64,000 bases of DNA, taken from assembly GCA_007132975.1 (NCBI GenBank), contig SLNO01000047.1:1-64000 (forward strand), written 5' to 3'. Position 1 is the first letter of the stretch. Each line of letters opens with the position of its first letter. This DNA is from Balneolales bacterium. Lineage in GTDB: Bacteria > Bacteroidota > Rhodothermia > Balneolales > Natronogracilivirgulaceae. Below the pieces are notes generated by a model. That model did no database searches, was not told where the DNA came from, and saw only the letters and a program-made list of their open reading frames with translations. Positions 45,856 through 54,880 of the stretch are shown here, one piece after another. Made by a program: the position numbers and the translations under genes.

Positions 45856-47339
45856 GATATTTCTCCGTCGTTTATGAGTCTGTTCAGTTCAATAAGTATT
45901 TCATTAATGTTGTGACCATGGAATTTTCGGATGATGCGCCCTTCGGCGTTGATCAGAAAGCGGACTGGCATCTCATAGATGTTCCACTGCTCTTCCAGGT
46001 CGGTTTCGGCGAAGGCGCCAGCCCTTGCCACGGGCCAGTCCTGACCCCTTTCTTCGTAAAATGCTCGCACGGCGATGGCGCTCTGCTCAATGGGGATGGA
46101 CAGGAACTGCACATCCTCCTGGTTGAAAATGAGGTAGAGCGTCTGCAGCTGCGGATAGCTGGCCTGATACAGGCGGTCGGCCAGCGACACAACTTCCACC
46201 AATGACGGGGCACCGCTCAAATCCTCCAGTGTCAAAAAACCGGTTTGGGGCTGGTCATCGTCCCCTCTTTCCGGCAACAGCACTTCCAGCTCAAAACCTG
46301 GCAAGCGCATGCCGGGGGACAGCTCCTCAACGTCACGGCGCATCACTGAGAGCCAGGCGTCGGCCTCCTGGTCGCCGGCAAAACGGGCTTCATAGTCGCG
46401 TATTCGGCTGCGCGCCTGGTCGATTCGGGAACTGTCGTACAGAACTTCAATGCGGTTCTTGGCAATCCTGAGCCTGGTTTCCTGCGATGTGGATTCGGCC
46501 TCGAGGGAATCTGCCCAGGCGATGGCCGCATCCAGCCCGCTGTTCTGCAGCACCGACATGAAGCCGAACCTTGCGGCCAGCATGCGGATGTTCTCGTCGT
46601 CTCCATAATCCCGCAGCCGCTGCAAGAGCAGCTCGTCGTTGCGGTCTTCAAGCATGCGCAACGATTCGCGGGCAGCTATACGCGCCGCAACAGTGCCCGG
46701 CCAGGCATCCCAGACTTCCCAGAATATGGAGCTCCAGTTATCGAGCACATAAGGGATGGTGTCCTGTGCGATACCGCCGGCTGCGGCAATCTGAATGACG
46801 CGGTTGTATTGCCGCTCCAGGCGGTTCAACGTGCGCATCGCTTCGTTTTCGGCGGAATGGAAGCGGGCCGACCCTGCAAAACGCGGCAGTGATCCTTCGA
46901 TACGGATCGTGTCCTGATGGGCAAGGATAAGTGTGCTGTCCGCCAAACGGCGTTCATTGCGGTACAACCTTATTGTGTAGGCGCCCTGCCCGGGGAAAAC
47001 GGCTTCGCCGTCAAAAGTGCCAAGTGCATCGGTGACGGCGCGGAACAAAGTGTCCGGTCTGCCGGTCAAGTCCAGTAGCAGAACGCCGGTGCCCTCCGTG
47101 GCCAGGGTGTCGCCTGGACGCGGCGTGAAATTATCATCCAGCGTAATGGATCCGTACACCCGTGTACGTTCCTCAGCCGGTTCGGATGCCGGCTCCTCCC
47201 GGCTGTTGCCGCAACCGGAGACGGAGAGGATCACCGCCGTCAACAGCGCAAGCCCCATCCACCCGAAAGATTTTGGTGAGGATGAGCGGCTGCAGGCTTG
47301 GCAATGCGGCTGATTTTGGTTCATCAGGTTGTTCATCAA
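45852..47339 (-). CDS. Thioredoxin-fold lipoprotein lacking CXXC
   Basis: A 495-aa lipoprotein: signal segment GLALLTAVILSVSGC with the lipid-bearing cysteine at residue 43. An N-terminal beta domain (DUF4369/carboxypeptidase-like, around 60-150) is followed by a helical middle (150-330) and a C-terminal TlpA-like thioredoxin fold (around 350-490, ending VRFLINAEGRIIRKFHG). Bacteroidota TlpA proteins usually carry C-x-x-C after the first strand; here that position reads SLADRLYQASYPQ, with no cysteine. A disulfide-exchange role is therefore unlikely. Stop overlaps the tpiA start. Confidence 0.72.
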   Translation of the reverse strand: MMNNLMNQNQPHCQACSRSSSPKSFGWMGLALLTAVILSVSGCGNSREEPASEPAEERTRVYGSITLDDNFTPRPGDTLATEGTGVLLLDLTGRPDTLFRAVTDALGTFDGEAVFPGQGAYTIRLYRNERRLADSTLILAHQDTIRIEGSLPRFAGSARFHSAENEAMRTLNRLERQYNRVIQIAAAGGIAQDTIPYVLDNWSSIFWEVWDAWPGTVAARIAARESLRMLEDRNDELLLQRLRDYGDDENIRMLAARFGFMSVLQNSGLDAAIAWADSLEAESTSQETRLRIAKNRIEVLYDSSRIDQARSRIRDYEARFAGDQEADAWLSVMRRDVEELSPGMRLPGFELEVLLPERGDDDQPQTGFLTLEDLSGAPSLVEVVSLADRLYQASYPQLQTLYLIFNQEDVQFLSIPIEQSAIAVRAFYEERGQDWPVARAGAFAETDLEEQWNIYEMPVRFLINAEGRIIRKFHGHNINEILIELNRLINDGEIS

Positions 47340-47414
47340 ACAGGTTCTATCTGGAAGTTTCCGTCAGGTTGGAATTGGGTATGTTGGTTTTCAGCCGGCA
47401 GGATTTTCAGCATT

Positions 47415-48878
47415 TTATTCAAATTCGGTGATTTTCTTCTGGACGAGGTCCCTGACCATGCCCGGATTGGCTTTGCCCTGCGATTTCTGCATGATTTGGC
47501 CGATGAAAAAGCCTATGAGCCCTTTTTTGCCACCAAGATAGCGCTGCACCTCTTCGGGGTTGCTGCGCAGCACCTCATCGACAATGGGATCGAGGAAGCC
47601 GGTGTCGGATACCTGCAGCAGGTTCAACTTCTGCGCCAGCTCTTCGGCCGTGGTTTTGGCATCCGGACCGGCATCCACCATGGCATCCAGCAGGGTCTGC
47701 ATGGCCGATGAGCTGATCTTGTCCCCCTCTCGAAGGGCCAGCAGGCCGGCGAGGCGCAGCGGGCTGACCGGGAATTCTGTGATGCCGAGGGCTTTCTCGT
47801 TGAGGATGCGCCGGATTTCGGTGATGATGAGGTTGGCAGTGGGTTTGGCAGATGCGCTGTGCTCCAGGATCGATTCGAAGAAGTCGGCCAGCGGGCGGTC
47901 CTCGGTCAACACGGACGAATCAAAATCGGTGAGGCCGAATTCGCTGACATAACGGCGGCGGCGCGCTTCGGGCAGCTCGGGGATTTCCAGGCGGATCTCT
48001 TCGAGCATTTCGTCCGTGACCACCACGGGCGGGATGTCCGGCTCCGGGAAATAGCGGTAGTCGTGCGCCTCCTCCTTGGATCGCATCTGCCTGGTGCGCA
48101 TTTCGTTCGGGTCCCAAAGAAGGGTCTGCTGGATGACCGAACCGCCCGAGCGGACCAAATCCTTTTGGCGTTCCACCTCGTAAACCAGCGCGCGCTCCAC
48201 ATTGCGGAACGAGTTCAGGTTCTTGATCTCGGTGCGCGTGTTGAACTCTTTTTGCCCGACGGGACGGATGGACACGTTGGCATCGCAGCGAAGGCTTCCC
48301 TCCTCCATGTTGCCGTCGCACACGCCCAGGTAACGGACGATCTGCCAGATCTTGCGCATGTAGGCCCCGGCCTCCTTCGGGCTGCGGATATCCGGCTCGG
48401 AGACGATTTCCAGCAACGGTGTGCCGGCTCGGTTCAGGTCGATGAGCGTGTTGTGCGGGTCCTGGTCGTGGATGGATTTGCCGGCGTCCTCTTCCATGTG
48501 GATGCGGGTGATGCCGATCCGGCGGGTGCTGCCATCCTCCATTTCGATATCCATATGGCCATCGTAGCAGATGGGCGTCTCGAACTGGGAGATCTGATAG
48601 CCCTTGGGCATGTCCGGATAGAAGTAGTTCTTGCGTGCGAAGATGGATTTGGATCGGATCTTGCAGCCAGTGGCCAGGCCAAGTTTCACCGCATAACGGA
48701 TCAGGTTCACGTTGGGAACAGGCAGGGTTCCGGGGTGTCCCAGGCAGAGCGGGGTGACATTGGTGTTGGGCGCTGATCCGAAACGGTTCGACACCGGGGC
48801 GAATGCCTTCGATTCCGTTAGCAGCTGCGCGTGTACTTCCAGTCCTATTACCGTCTCGAATTGCGTATCCACGCTCAT
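47415..48878 (-). CDS. gatB: Asp-tRNA(Asn)/Glu-tRNA(Gln) amidotransferase subunit B
   Basis: A 487-aa subunit that phosphorylates mis-charged Glu-tRNA-Gln (or Asp-tRNA-Asn) and uses ammonia from GatA. The opening FETVIGLEVHAQL is diagnostic; SRTGTP-like NRAGTPLLEIVSEPD and EEGSLRCDANVSIRP follow. The C-terminal YqeY-like tail domain covers about 335-487. gatA and gatC are not in the window. The overlapping 461-aa ORF (47920-49305) is a shadow. Confidence 0.97.
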   Translation of the reverse strand: MSVDTQFETVIGLEVHAQLLTESKAFAPVSNRFGSAPNTNVTPLCLGHPGTLPVPNVNLIRYAVKLGLATGCKIRSKSIFARKNYFYPDMPKGYQISQFETPICYDGHMDIEMEDGSTRRIGITRIHMEEDAGKSIHDQDPHNTLIDLNRAGTPLLEIVSEPDIRSPKEAGAYMRKIWQIVRYLGVCDGNMEEGSLRCDANVSIRPVGQKEFNTRTEIKNLNSFRNVERALVYEVERQKDLVRSGGSVIQQTLLWDPNEMRTRQMRSKEEAHDYRYFPEPDIPPVVVTDEMLEEIRLEIPELPEARRRRYVSEFGLTDFDSSVLTEDRPLADFFESILEHSASAKPTANLIITEIRRILNEKALGITEFPVSPLRLAGLLALREGDKISSSAMQTLLDAMVDAGPDAKTTAEELAQKLNLLQVSDTGFLDPIVDEVLRSNPEEVQRYLGGKKGLIGFFIGQIMQKSQGKANPGMVRDLVQKKITEFE

Positions 48879-48943
48879 AAATAATGTTCGACAGTGAAAA
48901 ATTCCAATTGCTCTTCAGCGGAATAAAATAAGAATTTTTCGAA

Positions 48944-49354
48944 CTATCTGGACCGCTCTTTTTCCAGTTCCTCGTACTCTTCCCGGATCTGGTAGTGGTA
49001 GCCGTTGTAATTGAAGACATTGGTGAAGCCCATCTCAACCATGCGCTGCGATGCAATGCGGCTGCGGTTGCCTGAATTGCAATAAACCAGGTAGGTGACG
49101 TCCCGGTCGAGTTCAGCGATGGCATCGTTGAATCCGGGGTGGCCCAGGTTAAATGTAAGTGCAGATTCCACCTTTCCTCCATCCCACTCACGTGGAGTTC
49201 GTACGTCGAGGATGACGGCGTTGTTTTCCTCAAGGAACCCTGCGAGCCCCCCAGGATGGACATTCGTGAACCCGTTTTCCTGGGCACGGGAGCTGCAGGA
49301 TGCAAGCAGTACTATGGCCATGACGGCCAGAATATTGATGGACAGGTACTTCAT
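48944..49354 (-). CDS. Rhodanese-like lipoprotein
   Basis: About 136 aa from ATG 49354 (MKYLSINILAVMAIVLLASC); the track adds six residues. The lipobox LASC marks a lipoprotein. The rhodanese domain has NAVILDVRTPREWDGG and the active-site loop VYCNSGNRSRIA, with the sulfur-carrying cysteine present. It is expected to transfer sulfane sulfur or act as a phosphatase-like module in the periplasm. Small for the family but complete (single domain). Confidence 0.87.
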   Translation of the reverse strand: MKYLSINILAVMAIVLLASCSSRAQENGFTNVHPGGLAGFLEENNAVILDVRTPREWDGGKVESALTFNLGHPGFNDAIAELDRDVTYLVYCNSGNRSRIASQRMVEMGFTNVFNYNGYHYQIREEYEELEKERSR

Positions 49355-49447
49355 TCTCCGCTCACTCCGCATTTGTTGTATTTATCAGGGTTGCAAATAT
49401 TTTTACATAATACGACGAACGGACATCAAAATCATTGTGCACCCTAA

Positions 49448-50671
49448 TTACCTGAAATCCCGCAGTTTGGGCACCTGCTGGGTTATGCAGTGGATGGATC
49501 CCTGTCCCCACACCAGGTCTTTGCACGGAATGCCCTTGATGGTGCGCTTCGGGAACAGTTTGCGGAACAGCTTCAGCACCTGGTCGTCGTAGCGGTCGTC
49601 GTAGAGCGGTACAAGCACACACTCGTTGGCAATGTAGAAATTGGCGTAGCTGGCCGGGACGTACTCCGAACCGTCCACCGTGGTGCCATCGATTCGTGTT
49701 GAGGGCATCGGTAATTCAATCACCTCGAAAGGAACGCCCTTGCAGTCCGTTGCATTGGCCAGGATCTCGCGATTCTCCTTGAGCACTTCATAGTTGGGAT
49801 CGGACGGATCTTCGCTGACTGAGGTCACGATGGTCTGTGGACCGACGAACCGAGCCAGATCGTCGATGTGCCCGTCGGTGTCATCACCGCGCAACCCGCG
49901 TTTGAGCCAGAGGACCTTATCCACACCGAGGTATTTCCGCAGGTTTTTTTCGATCTGAAACCGGCTCATCTCCGGATTTCGGTTGGGGTTGAGCAGAACG
50001 GATTCGGTGGTCAGCAGGAAGCCAGCTCCGTTGACTTCGATGGAGCCGCCCTCCAGGATCATGCCCGGAGAGACGAGCGGGTAATCCAGCAGTTCAGCCA
50101 GTTTTCCGGGAATGGCATCGTCGTCTTCAAATGGAGGATACTTTCCACCCCAGGCATTATACCCCCAGTCGCACATCACCATATCACGAACTTTATTTTC
50201 GCGGGCAGAGCGGGTTTGCTTTTCAGGATACCGGTGGCCCTGATGAGCTGTTTGATGACCTGTTTTCTGGCCGACCTGCCAGTCGCTTTGCGGCACATCA
50301 AGTTGGCCAGAATCGGTACTTTCCAGCATATTCTGGTCCACTTCCTGACCGGATAGCTGCTCCCTGAGCAGGGTGATGGGTCCATAATCGCGAATCCAAA
50401 CGTCATTGGTCGGCATCCGAACCAGCCGCACCCGGTTCCAGTCAACATTCCTGTTCTGGATCATGGATGCGGCCGCCTGCTGCGCATCCTCATTGGCGAC
50501 AAGCAGCAAGACATTCTCATGCGGCGTGAGCGCCTCCAGAATATCGGCGTAGACGTGCTCCACGCGGTTAAGTCGAATCCCCGGCCAGGTTTCCCTGTTG
50601 TCCGGCCAGGTGAGCAGGGTCATTTCATGTGGCTCCCATTCCGGGGGCATCCTGTAACGGTATGACGGCAT
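49448..50671 (-). CDS. Agmatine deiminase family protein with insertion
   Basis: A 407-aa guanidino-group hydrolase converting agmatine to N-carbamoylputrescine and ammonia. EWEPHEMTLLTWP opens the family fold; DVWIRDYGP, EGGSIEVNG and DDTDGHIDD carry substrate and catalytic residues; the nucleophile C395 is in GQGSIHCITQQVPK. Between RDYGPITLL and NAWGGKY lies an unusual segment of about 55 residues (around 104-162), rich in Q, H and K, where most members have only a few. No aguB or arginine decarboxylase is adjacent. Peptidylarginine deiminase-like specificity cannot be excluded. Confidence 0.88.
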   Translation of the reverse strand: MPSYRYRMPPEWEPHEMTLLTWPDNRETWPGIRLNRVEHVYADILEALTPHENVLLLVANEDAQQAAASMIQNRNVDWNRVRLVRMPTNDVWIRDYGPITLLREQLSGQEVDQNMLESTDSGQLDVPQSDWQVGQKTGHQTAHQGHRYPEKQTRSARENKVRDMVMCDWGYNAWGGKYPPFEDDDAIPGKLAELLDYPLVSPGMILEGGSIEVNGAGFLLTTESVLLNPNRNPEMSRFQIEKNLRKYLGVDKVLWLKRGLRGDDTDGHIDDLARFVGPQTIVTSVSEDPSDPNYEVLKENREILANATDCKGVPFEVIELPMPSTRIDGTTVDGSEYVPASYANFYIANECVLVPLYDDRYDDQVLKLFRKLFPKRTIKGIPCKDLVWGQGSIHCITQQVPKLRDFR

Positions 50672-50722
50672 GTCAGTACGGGTAGTGCGAGTAAATAGTG
50701 TTGGATGTGGTGCCCGGCTGCC

Positions 50723-52090
50723 TCAGGCAACGTACACCGTCTTGATATTCGTGAATTCTCGAATCCCAAGATACGACAATTCCCGTCCATAACCGCTGGT
50801 CTTGATGCCGCCGAAAGGCAGGCGCGGATCGGATTTCACTAACTCGTTGACAAAGCACGAACCCGCCTCAAGCTCTTCGGCCGCAATACGCCGGCCGCGG
50901 GCCGCATCCCCGGTGAAAACAGCCGCGCCAAGCCCGAATACCGAGTTGTTGGCCAGTTCCACCGCTTCTTTTTCATCACGGGCCGGAATAATCGCAGCCA
51001 CCGGCCCAAAAAGTTCCTCATCGAATGCCGCCATTCCCGGTTTCACGCCTGTTAGTACCGTCGGCGGGTACCAGGCGCCCTTCCGGTCAGGGATTTCACC
51101 GCCAAGCACGCATTTCGCTCCCTGTTTCACCGATTTCCGCACCTGTTCGTGCAGCTCGTCACGCAGATCCTCCCTGGCCATTGGCCCCAGTGTCGATTCC
51201 TCATCCATCGGATCCCCCATCTTTGCGGCTTTCATGCCCCCCACGAATTTCTCGGTGAAGGGATCCAGAACGGATTCGACCACGATGAACCGCTTTGCGG
51301 CAATGCAACTCTGTCCGCCGTTGATCAGCCGGCTGGTTACACAGGTGGATGCGGCTGCGTCCAGGTCCGCGTCCTCCAGAACGATGTACGGATCGCTTCC
51401 ACCCAGCTCCAGAACCGTCTTTTTGAGCATTTCTCCGGCCCGGGAAGCCACGGCGCTGCCGGCCGGACCGCTGCCTGTCAACGTAGCCGCCTTGATGTGC
51501 TCATGTCCGAGCAGCTCATCCACCCACGAGGTTTTGACAAGCAGCGAGCGGAAGGCGTCCGGCGGGAATCCGGCGTCGCGGAACACCTCTTCGATGGCCA
51601 GGGCGGAGCCTGGCACGTTGCTGGCGTGCTTTAGCAGGCCGGTATTGCCGGCCATCAGCGCGGGGGCGGCGAACCGGAATACCTGCCAGAACGGGAAATT
51701 CCACGGCATGACAGCCAGGACAACCCCGAGCGGATTGTAGGTGATGAAGCTTTCGGAGGCATCGCTCTCCACCGGTTCTTCGGACAGGAATTTCTCAGCG
51801 TTGTCGGCGTAATAATCGCACACCCACGCGCATTTTTCCACCTCAGCCACGGCCGATTTCAGGGTCTTGCCCATTTCCAGGGTCATCATTTTGGCATAGG
51901 ATTGCGACCTGTCACGTAGCAGGTCCGCAGCTTTCTTCATGAGGCGGCTGCGCTCGCTAAAAGAGGTTCTTCGCCATTCAAGCCATGTTTTCTGGCTGCG
52001 ATCCAGCACATCCCACATCTCCTCCTTGCTCATCTGTTCATAGGTGCGGACCAAGGATCCGTCTGCCGGGTTCATCACTTTCAAGCTCAT
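50723..52090 (-). CDS. NAD(P)-dependent aldehyde dehydrogenase (succinate-semialdehyde type)
   Basis: A 455-aa ALDH of the GabD/Sad class. The general base is E in VLELGGSDPYIVLED, the nucleophile is C in NGGQSCIAAKRF, and VMPWNFPFWQVFR is the cofactor-side block. The C-terminal LPFGGIKTSGYGRELSYLGIREFTN is typical of short SSADH-like enzymes. It lies 130 bp after the TPP-enzyme gene on the same strand, which may make or use a related aldehyde/oxoacid. Confidence 0.9.
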   Translation of the reverse strand: MSLKVMNPADGSLVRTYEQMSKEEMWDVLDRSQKTWLEWRRTSFSERSRLMKKAADLLRDRSQSYAKMMTLEMGKTLKSAVAEVEKCAWVCDYYADNAEKFLSEEPVESDASESFITYNPLGVVLAVMPWNFPFWQVFRFAAPALMAGNTGLLKHASNVPGSALAIEEVFRDAGFPPDAFRSLLVKTSWVDELLGHEHIKAATLTGSGPAGSAVASRAGEMLKKTVLELGGSDPYIVLEDADLDAAASTCVTSRLINGGQSCIAAKRFIVVESVLDPFTEKFVGGMKAAKMGDPMDEESTLGPMAREDLRDELHEQVRKSVKQGAKCVLGGEIPDRKGAWYPPTVLTGVKPGMAAFDEELFGPVAAIIPARDEKEAVELANNSVFGLGAAVFTGDAARGRRIAAEELEAGSCFVNELVKSDPRLPFGGIKTSGYGRELSYLGIREFTNIKTVYVA

Positions 52091-52220
52091 GATTTCCTCT
52101 TGTTTTGTTACTCATCTCAGATTCCAGAATGCCGGTTTTTCAATCTAACAGCACCGAAGGACACCGCCTTTTTCGACCGACTCCAGTCGCACTGCGACCT
52201 GGCTGCATCTATCCACCAGA

Positions 52221-54038
52221 TTACTTCTCTTTCCAGTATTTATCCAGCCTTTTCACCAGTTCGTCGTTTACATGGGTGTCCACCGGTACTTCGATCACGC
52301 TCACCGCGTCCTTCCGAAGCGCCTCGCCAAGCCGTTCCTCAAGCTCAGAAGCTGTGGCGGCGCGGTACCCATCCACCCCGAAACTCTTCGCAAAAGCGGG
52401 GAAATCCGGATTTCCGATGCGCGTGCTCACGGACTTGCTGCGCGAAAGCTGCTGCTTCCAGCTTATCAGTCCGTAATCATTGTCGTTGAAAACGATGGCG
52501 ACAAAAGAGGTACCGAGGCGCCGGGCCGTCTCAAGTTCCTGCGCGTTCATCAGGAATCCCCCGTCGCCCATGGCCGCCACGATCTGGCGTCCGGGTTGCT
52601 GGATGGATGCGGCTATGGCTCCGGGCAATGCTATCCCCATGCTGGCCAATCCGTTGCTGATGAGGCATCCATTGGGACAATACGTCGGGTAGTTGCGTGC
52701 TATCCACATTTTGTGCGTACCCACGTCGCTGAGCAGCAATCCGTCATCCCCCAGCATCTTGCGGATGATGTGCAGAGCTGATGGTACTGTGAGGCTGTCG
52801 CCGCCATCCGGACGGTAGGTTTCCAGGTCATTGCGAATGCGGTCGCGTACCGTTTCGAACCATCCTTTTTCCATTTTGAGGAAAAGCCCGTCGCTTCCGC
52901 TGTCGGTTGTGTCGGGACCTGTGCCGAGTTCGCTATCCATGTCCAGTCCGGCGGCGACATCCAGCCCGGCAGCGGAGTCCTGCCCTGAAGCGGAGTCCTT
53001 TCCGGTAGCAGGATCTTGTCCGCTAGCGTAGCCCATTCCGTCAGCAGGATCCTGTCCGGCATGCATACGGTTCAGTTCCCAGAGCGCCGCCGAAATGTCG
53101 CCCACCACTTCCACATCCGGATCGTATTCGGAGTAGACCTCGGCCGGATCAAAATCGATGTGTATGATGCGTTTCTTGTTGCCAAGATTCCACTTCTGAG
53201 GCGGATATTCGGCGATATCGTACCCGACTGTGATGACCAGGTCGGCTTCGTCGAACGCCTCGGCCACAAAGTCACGGAATCCGAGGCCGATAGCGCCAAG
53301 CGAGAGTGGGGAGCGGTCCGAGAGCGCCCCCTTGCCCATGAACGTGGACGCCACCGGTACCTGATGCCGCTCGGCAAACTCGGTCAGATGCTTGCTGGCC
53401 CTCTTGCGGATGGCCCCGTTGCCCGCCAGGATGAGCGGACGCCGTGATTCGCTGATCAGGGCCACTGCCTGTTGGATCGCCTTGTAGTCGGATGCCGGTC
53501 GGCGCGGACGTCTGGGCTCCATTGGTACGGTTGCGTCTTCGACTTTCAGATCGGCCACATCCTCAGAGAGTTCGATATGGGTGGCACCGGGTTTTTCCTG
53601 CTCGGCCTCACGGAACGCCTTGCAGACCATTTCGGCGACAACCTCAGGCGACGTAATGGAACCGTTCCATTTTGTGATGGGCCGGAACATGTTCACGATG
53701 TCGATTTTCTGATGGCTTTCGTGATGCAGTCGGTCCAGCCCGCCCTGCGCCGTGAGGGCTACAAGCGGCGCTTTGTCCAGATTGGCGTCCGCCACGCCCG
53801 TGATCAGATTGGTGGCACCTGGTCCTAAAGTCCCGAGACAAACCCCTGCCTTGCCGGTGAGCCGGCCATACACATTCGCTATGAATGCGGCTCCCTGTTC
53901 ATGGCGACAGGGAACAAAGGTGATTGTGGAATCCTCCAGGGCGAAGAGAAGGCTTTCGTTTTCCTCGCCGGGCACCCCGAAAATATGGGTCACGCCTTCC
54001 TTTTCCATGCATCTTACAAACAGTTCGGCAACGGTCAT
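52221..54038 (-). CDS. Thiamine-diphosphate-dependent acetolactate synthase-like enzyme
   Basis: A 605-aa TPP enzyme of the acetolactate synthase (IlvB/AlsS) group. The catalytic glutamate is in FGVPGEENESL. The middle domain has GNGAIRKRASKHL, and the TPP/Mg2+ motif is AMGDGGFLMNAQELETARRL with FNDNDYGL. Residues 328-369 are an insertion of seven hexapeptide repeats (G-x-D-x-A-x) not found in the fold, which explains the extra length over ~550. No small regulatory subunit (ilvN) or ilvC is nearby, favouring a catabolic or other 2-oxoacid role. Followed by the aldehyde dehydrogenase. Confidence 0.88.
   Translation of the reverse strand: MTVAELFVRCMEKEGVTHIFGVPGEENESLLFALEDSTITFVPCRHEQGAAFIANVYGRLTGKAGVCLGTLGPGATNLITGVADANLDKAPLVALTAQGGLDRLHHESHQKIDIVNMFRPITKWNGSITSPEVVAEMVCKAFREAEQEKPGATHIELSEDVADLKVEDATVPMEPRRPRRPASDYKAIQQAVALISESRRPLILAGNGAIRKRASKHLTEFAERHQVPVASTFMGKGALSDRSPLSLGAIGLGFRDFVAEAFDEADLVITVGYDIAEYPPQKWNLGNKKRIIHIDFDPAEVYSEYDPDVEVVGDISAALWELNRMHAGQDPADGMGYASGQDPATGKDSASGQDSAAGLDVAAGLDMDSELGTGPDTTDSGSDGLFLKMEKGWFETVRDRIRNDLETYRPDGGDSLTVPSALHIIRKMLGDDGLLLSDVGTHKMWIARNYPTYCPNGCLISNGLASMGIALPGAIAASIQQPGRQIVAAMGDGGFLMNAQELETARRLGTSFVAIVFNDNDYGLISWKQQLSRSKSVSTRIGNPDFPAFAKSFGVDGYRAATASELEERLGEALRKDAVSVIEVPVDTHVNDELVKRLDKYWKEK
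52932..53057 (-). repeat. 18-bp tandem repeat (7 units) inside the TPP-enzyme gene
   Basis: Seven in-frame 18-bp units encode GQDPAD-GMGYAS-GQDPAT-GKDSAS-GQDSAA-GLDVAA-GLDMDS. Units vary but keep G-x-D-x-A-x. The segment sits between the middle and C-terminal TPP domains and should form an exposed acidic loop. Confidence 0.8.
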
Positions 54039-54093
54039 GGCAGTCTGCGTTGGTTAGATTTTGTGGACTTGGCTGATCGCCCGGGTCCGAAAG

Positions 54094-54753
54094 TCAGGAG
54101 CGCTCAATGACTCCATCCATAATGTTCCGGAAATGCCCGATTTCGTCTTCATTGATCGTGTGTCCCAGACCGGGATAGATTTTCTTGACAACCCGCGCAC
54201 CCAGACGTTCGAACAGTGCCGCGGACTCGTGCACCCGCTCTTCCGGTATGTGGTGGTCATGGTCGCTGCATCCCAGAAATACCGGCGTCTTCGCCATGTC
54301 TCCGCTGTATCGGGCATCATCCAGCTCCGGTCCGATCACACCCCCGCTCAGGGCCACTACTCCGCCATACCTTGCAGGGTTCCGGGCGGCGAATTCCAGC
54401 GACAGGCAGGCGCCCTGCGAAAAACCGGCCAGGACGATCTTATCTTTGGGAAGACCGGCCTCCTCCACCCTGGCAACAAGCTCCGAAAGCAGCCCCAGCG
54501 CCGAAGTGAGGCCGGGTTCGTTCTGCTCGATGGGCGCAAGGAAGGAGAAGGGGTACCAGGTATAGTTGGCAGCCTGCGGTGCCAGCCAGGCAGCCTCCGG
54601 CCGGTCCACTTCTCCGGCAAGAGTGAGAATACTTTGGGCCGACGCGCCTCGTCCGTGGACCAGGATTACCGCGGCGGCGGCATCTTCCAGGTTTTTTCCT
54701 TTTTCAAGTATCGGCTGGCCCTGATGGGGGTCGGATGTGTTGTCAAAAATCAT
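54094..54753 (-). CDS. Carboxylesterase / MhqD-like alpha-beta hydrolase
   Basis: A 219-aa alpha/beta hydrolase of the phospholipase/carboxylesterase family. VILVHGRGASAQSIL is the oxyanion strand, IVLAGFSQGACLSLEFA holds the nucleophile serine, and the aspartate and histidine are in GCSDHDHHIP and GLGHTINEDE. It is next to a ring-cleaving VOC dioxygenase on the same strand. In Bacillus the similar pair MhqD/MhqO degrades hydroquinones and guards against quinones and azo compounds. That role is an inference here. Confidence 0.87.
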   Translation of the reverse strand: MIFDNTSDPHQGQPILEKGKNLEDAAAAVILVHGRGASAQSILTLAGEVDRPEAAWLAPQAANYTWYPFSFLAPIEQNEPGLTSALGLLSELVARVEEAGLPKDKIVLAGFSQGACLSLEFAARNPARYGGVVALSGGVIGPELDDARYSGDMAKTPVFLGCSDHDHHIPEERVHESAALFERLGARVVKKIYPGLGHTINEDEIGHFRNIMDGVIERS

Positions 54754-54880
54754 TCGCTATTCAGTTTATTGTTATTTGTGCAATGTTAAGTAACTGTACT
54801 TCAGCAAGATGCGACAGGGAAGATTATATATGAGTCAATTATGCTTTTTTAATACCCTTTAGCTGCAAGCCAGCATATTT

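Noticed and set aside
47920-49305. 461-aa minus ORF over gatB
   Set aside because: It is a frame shadow of gatB, with Arg/Pro/Ala-rich composition and no domain.
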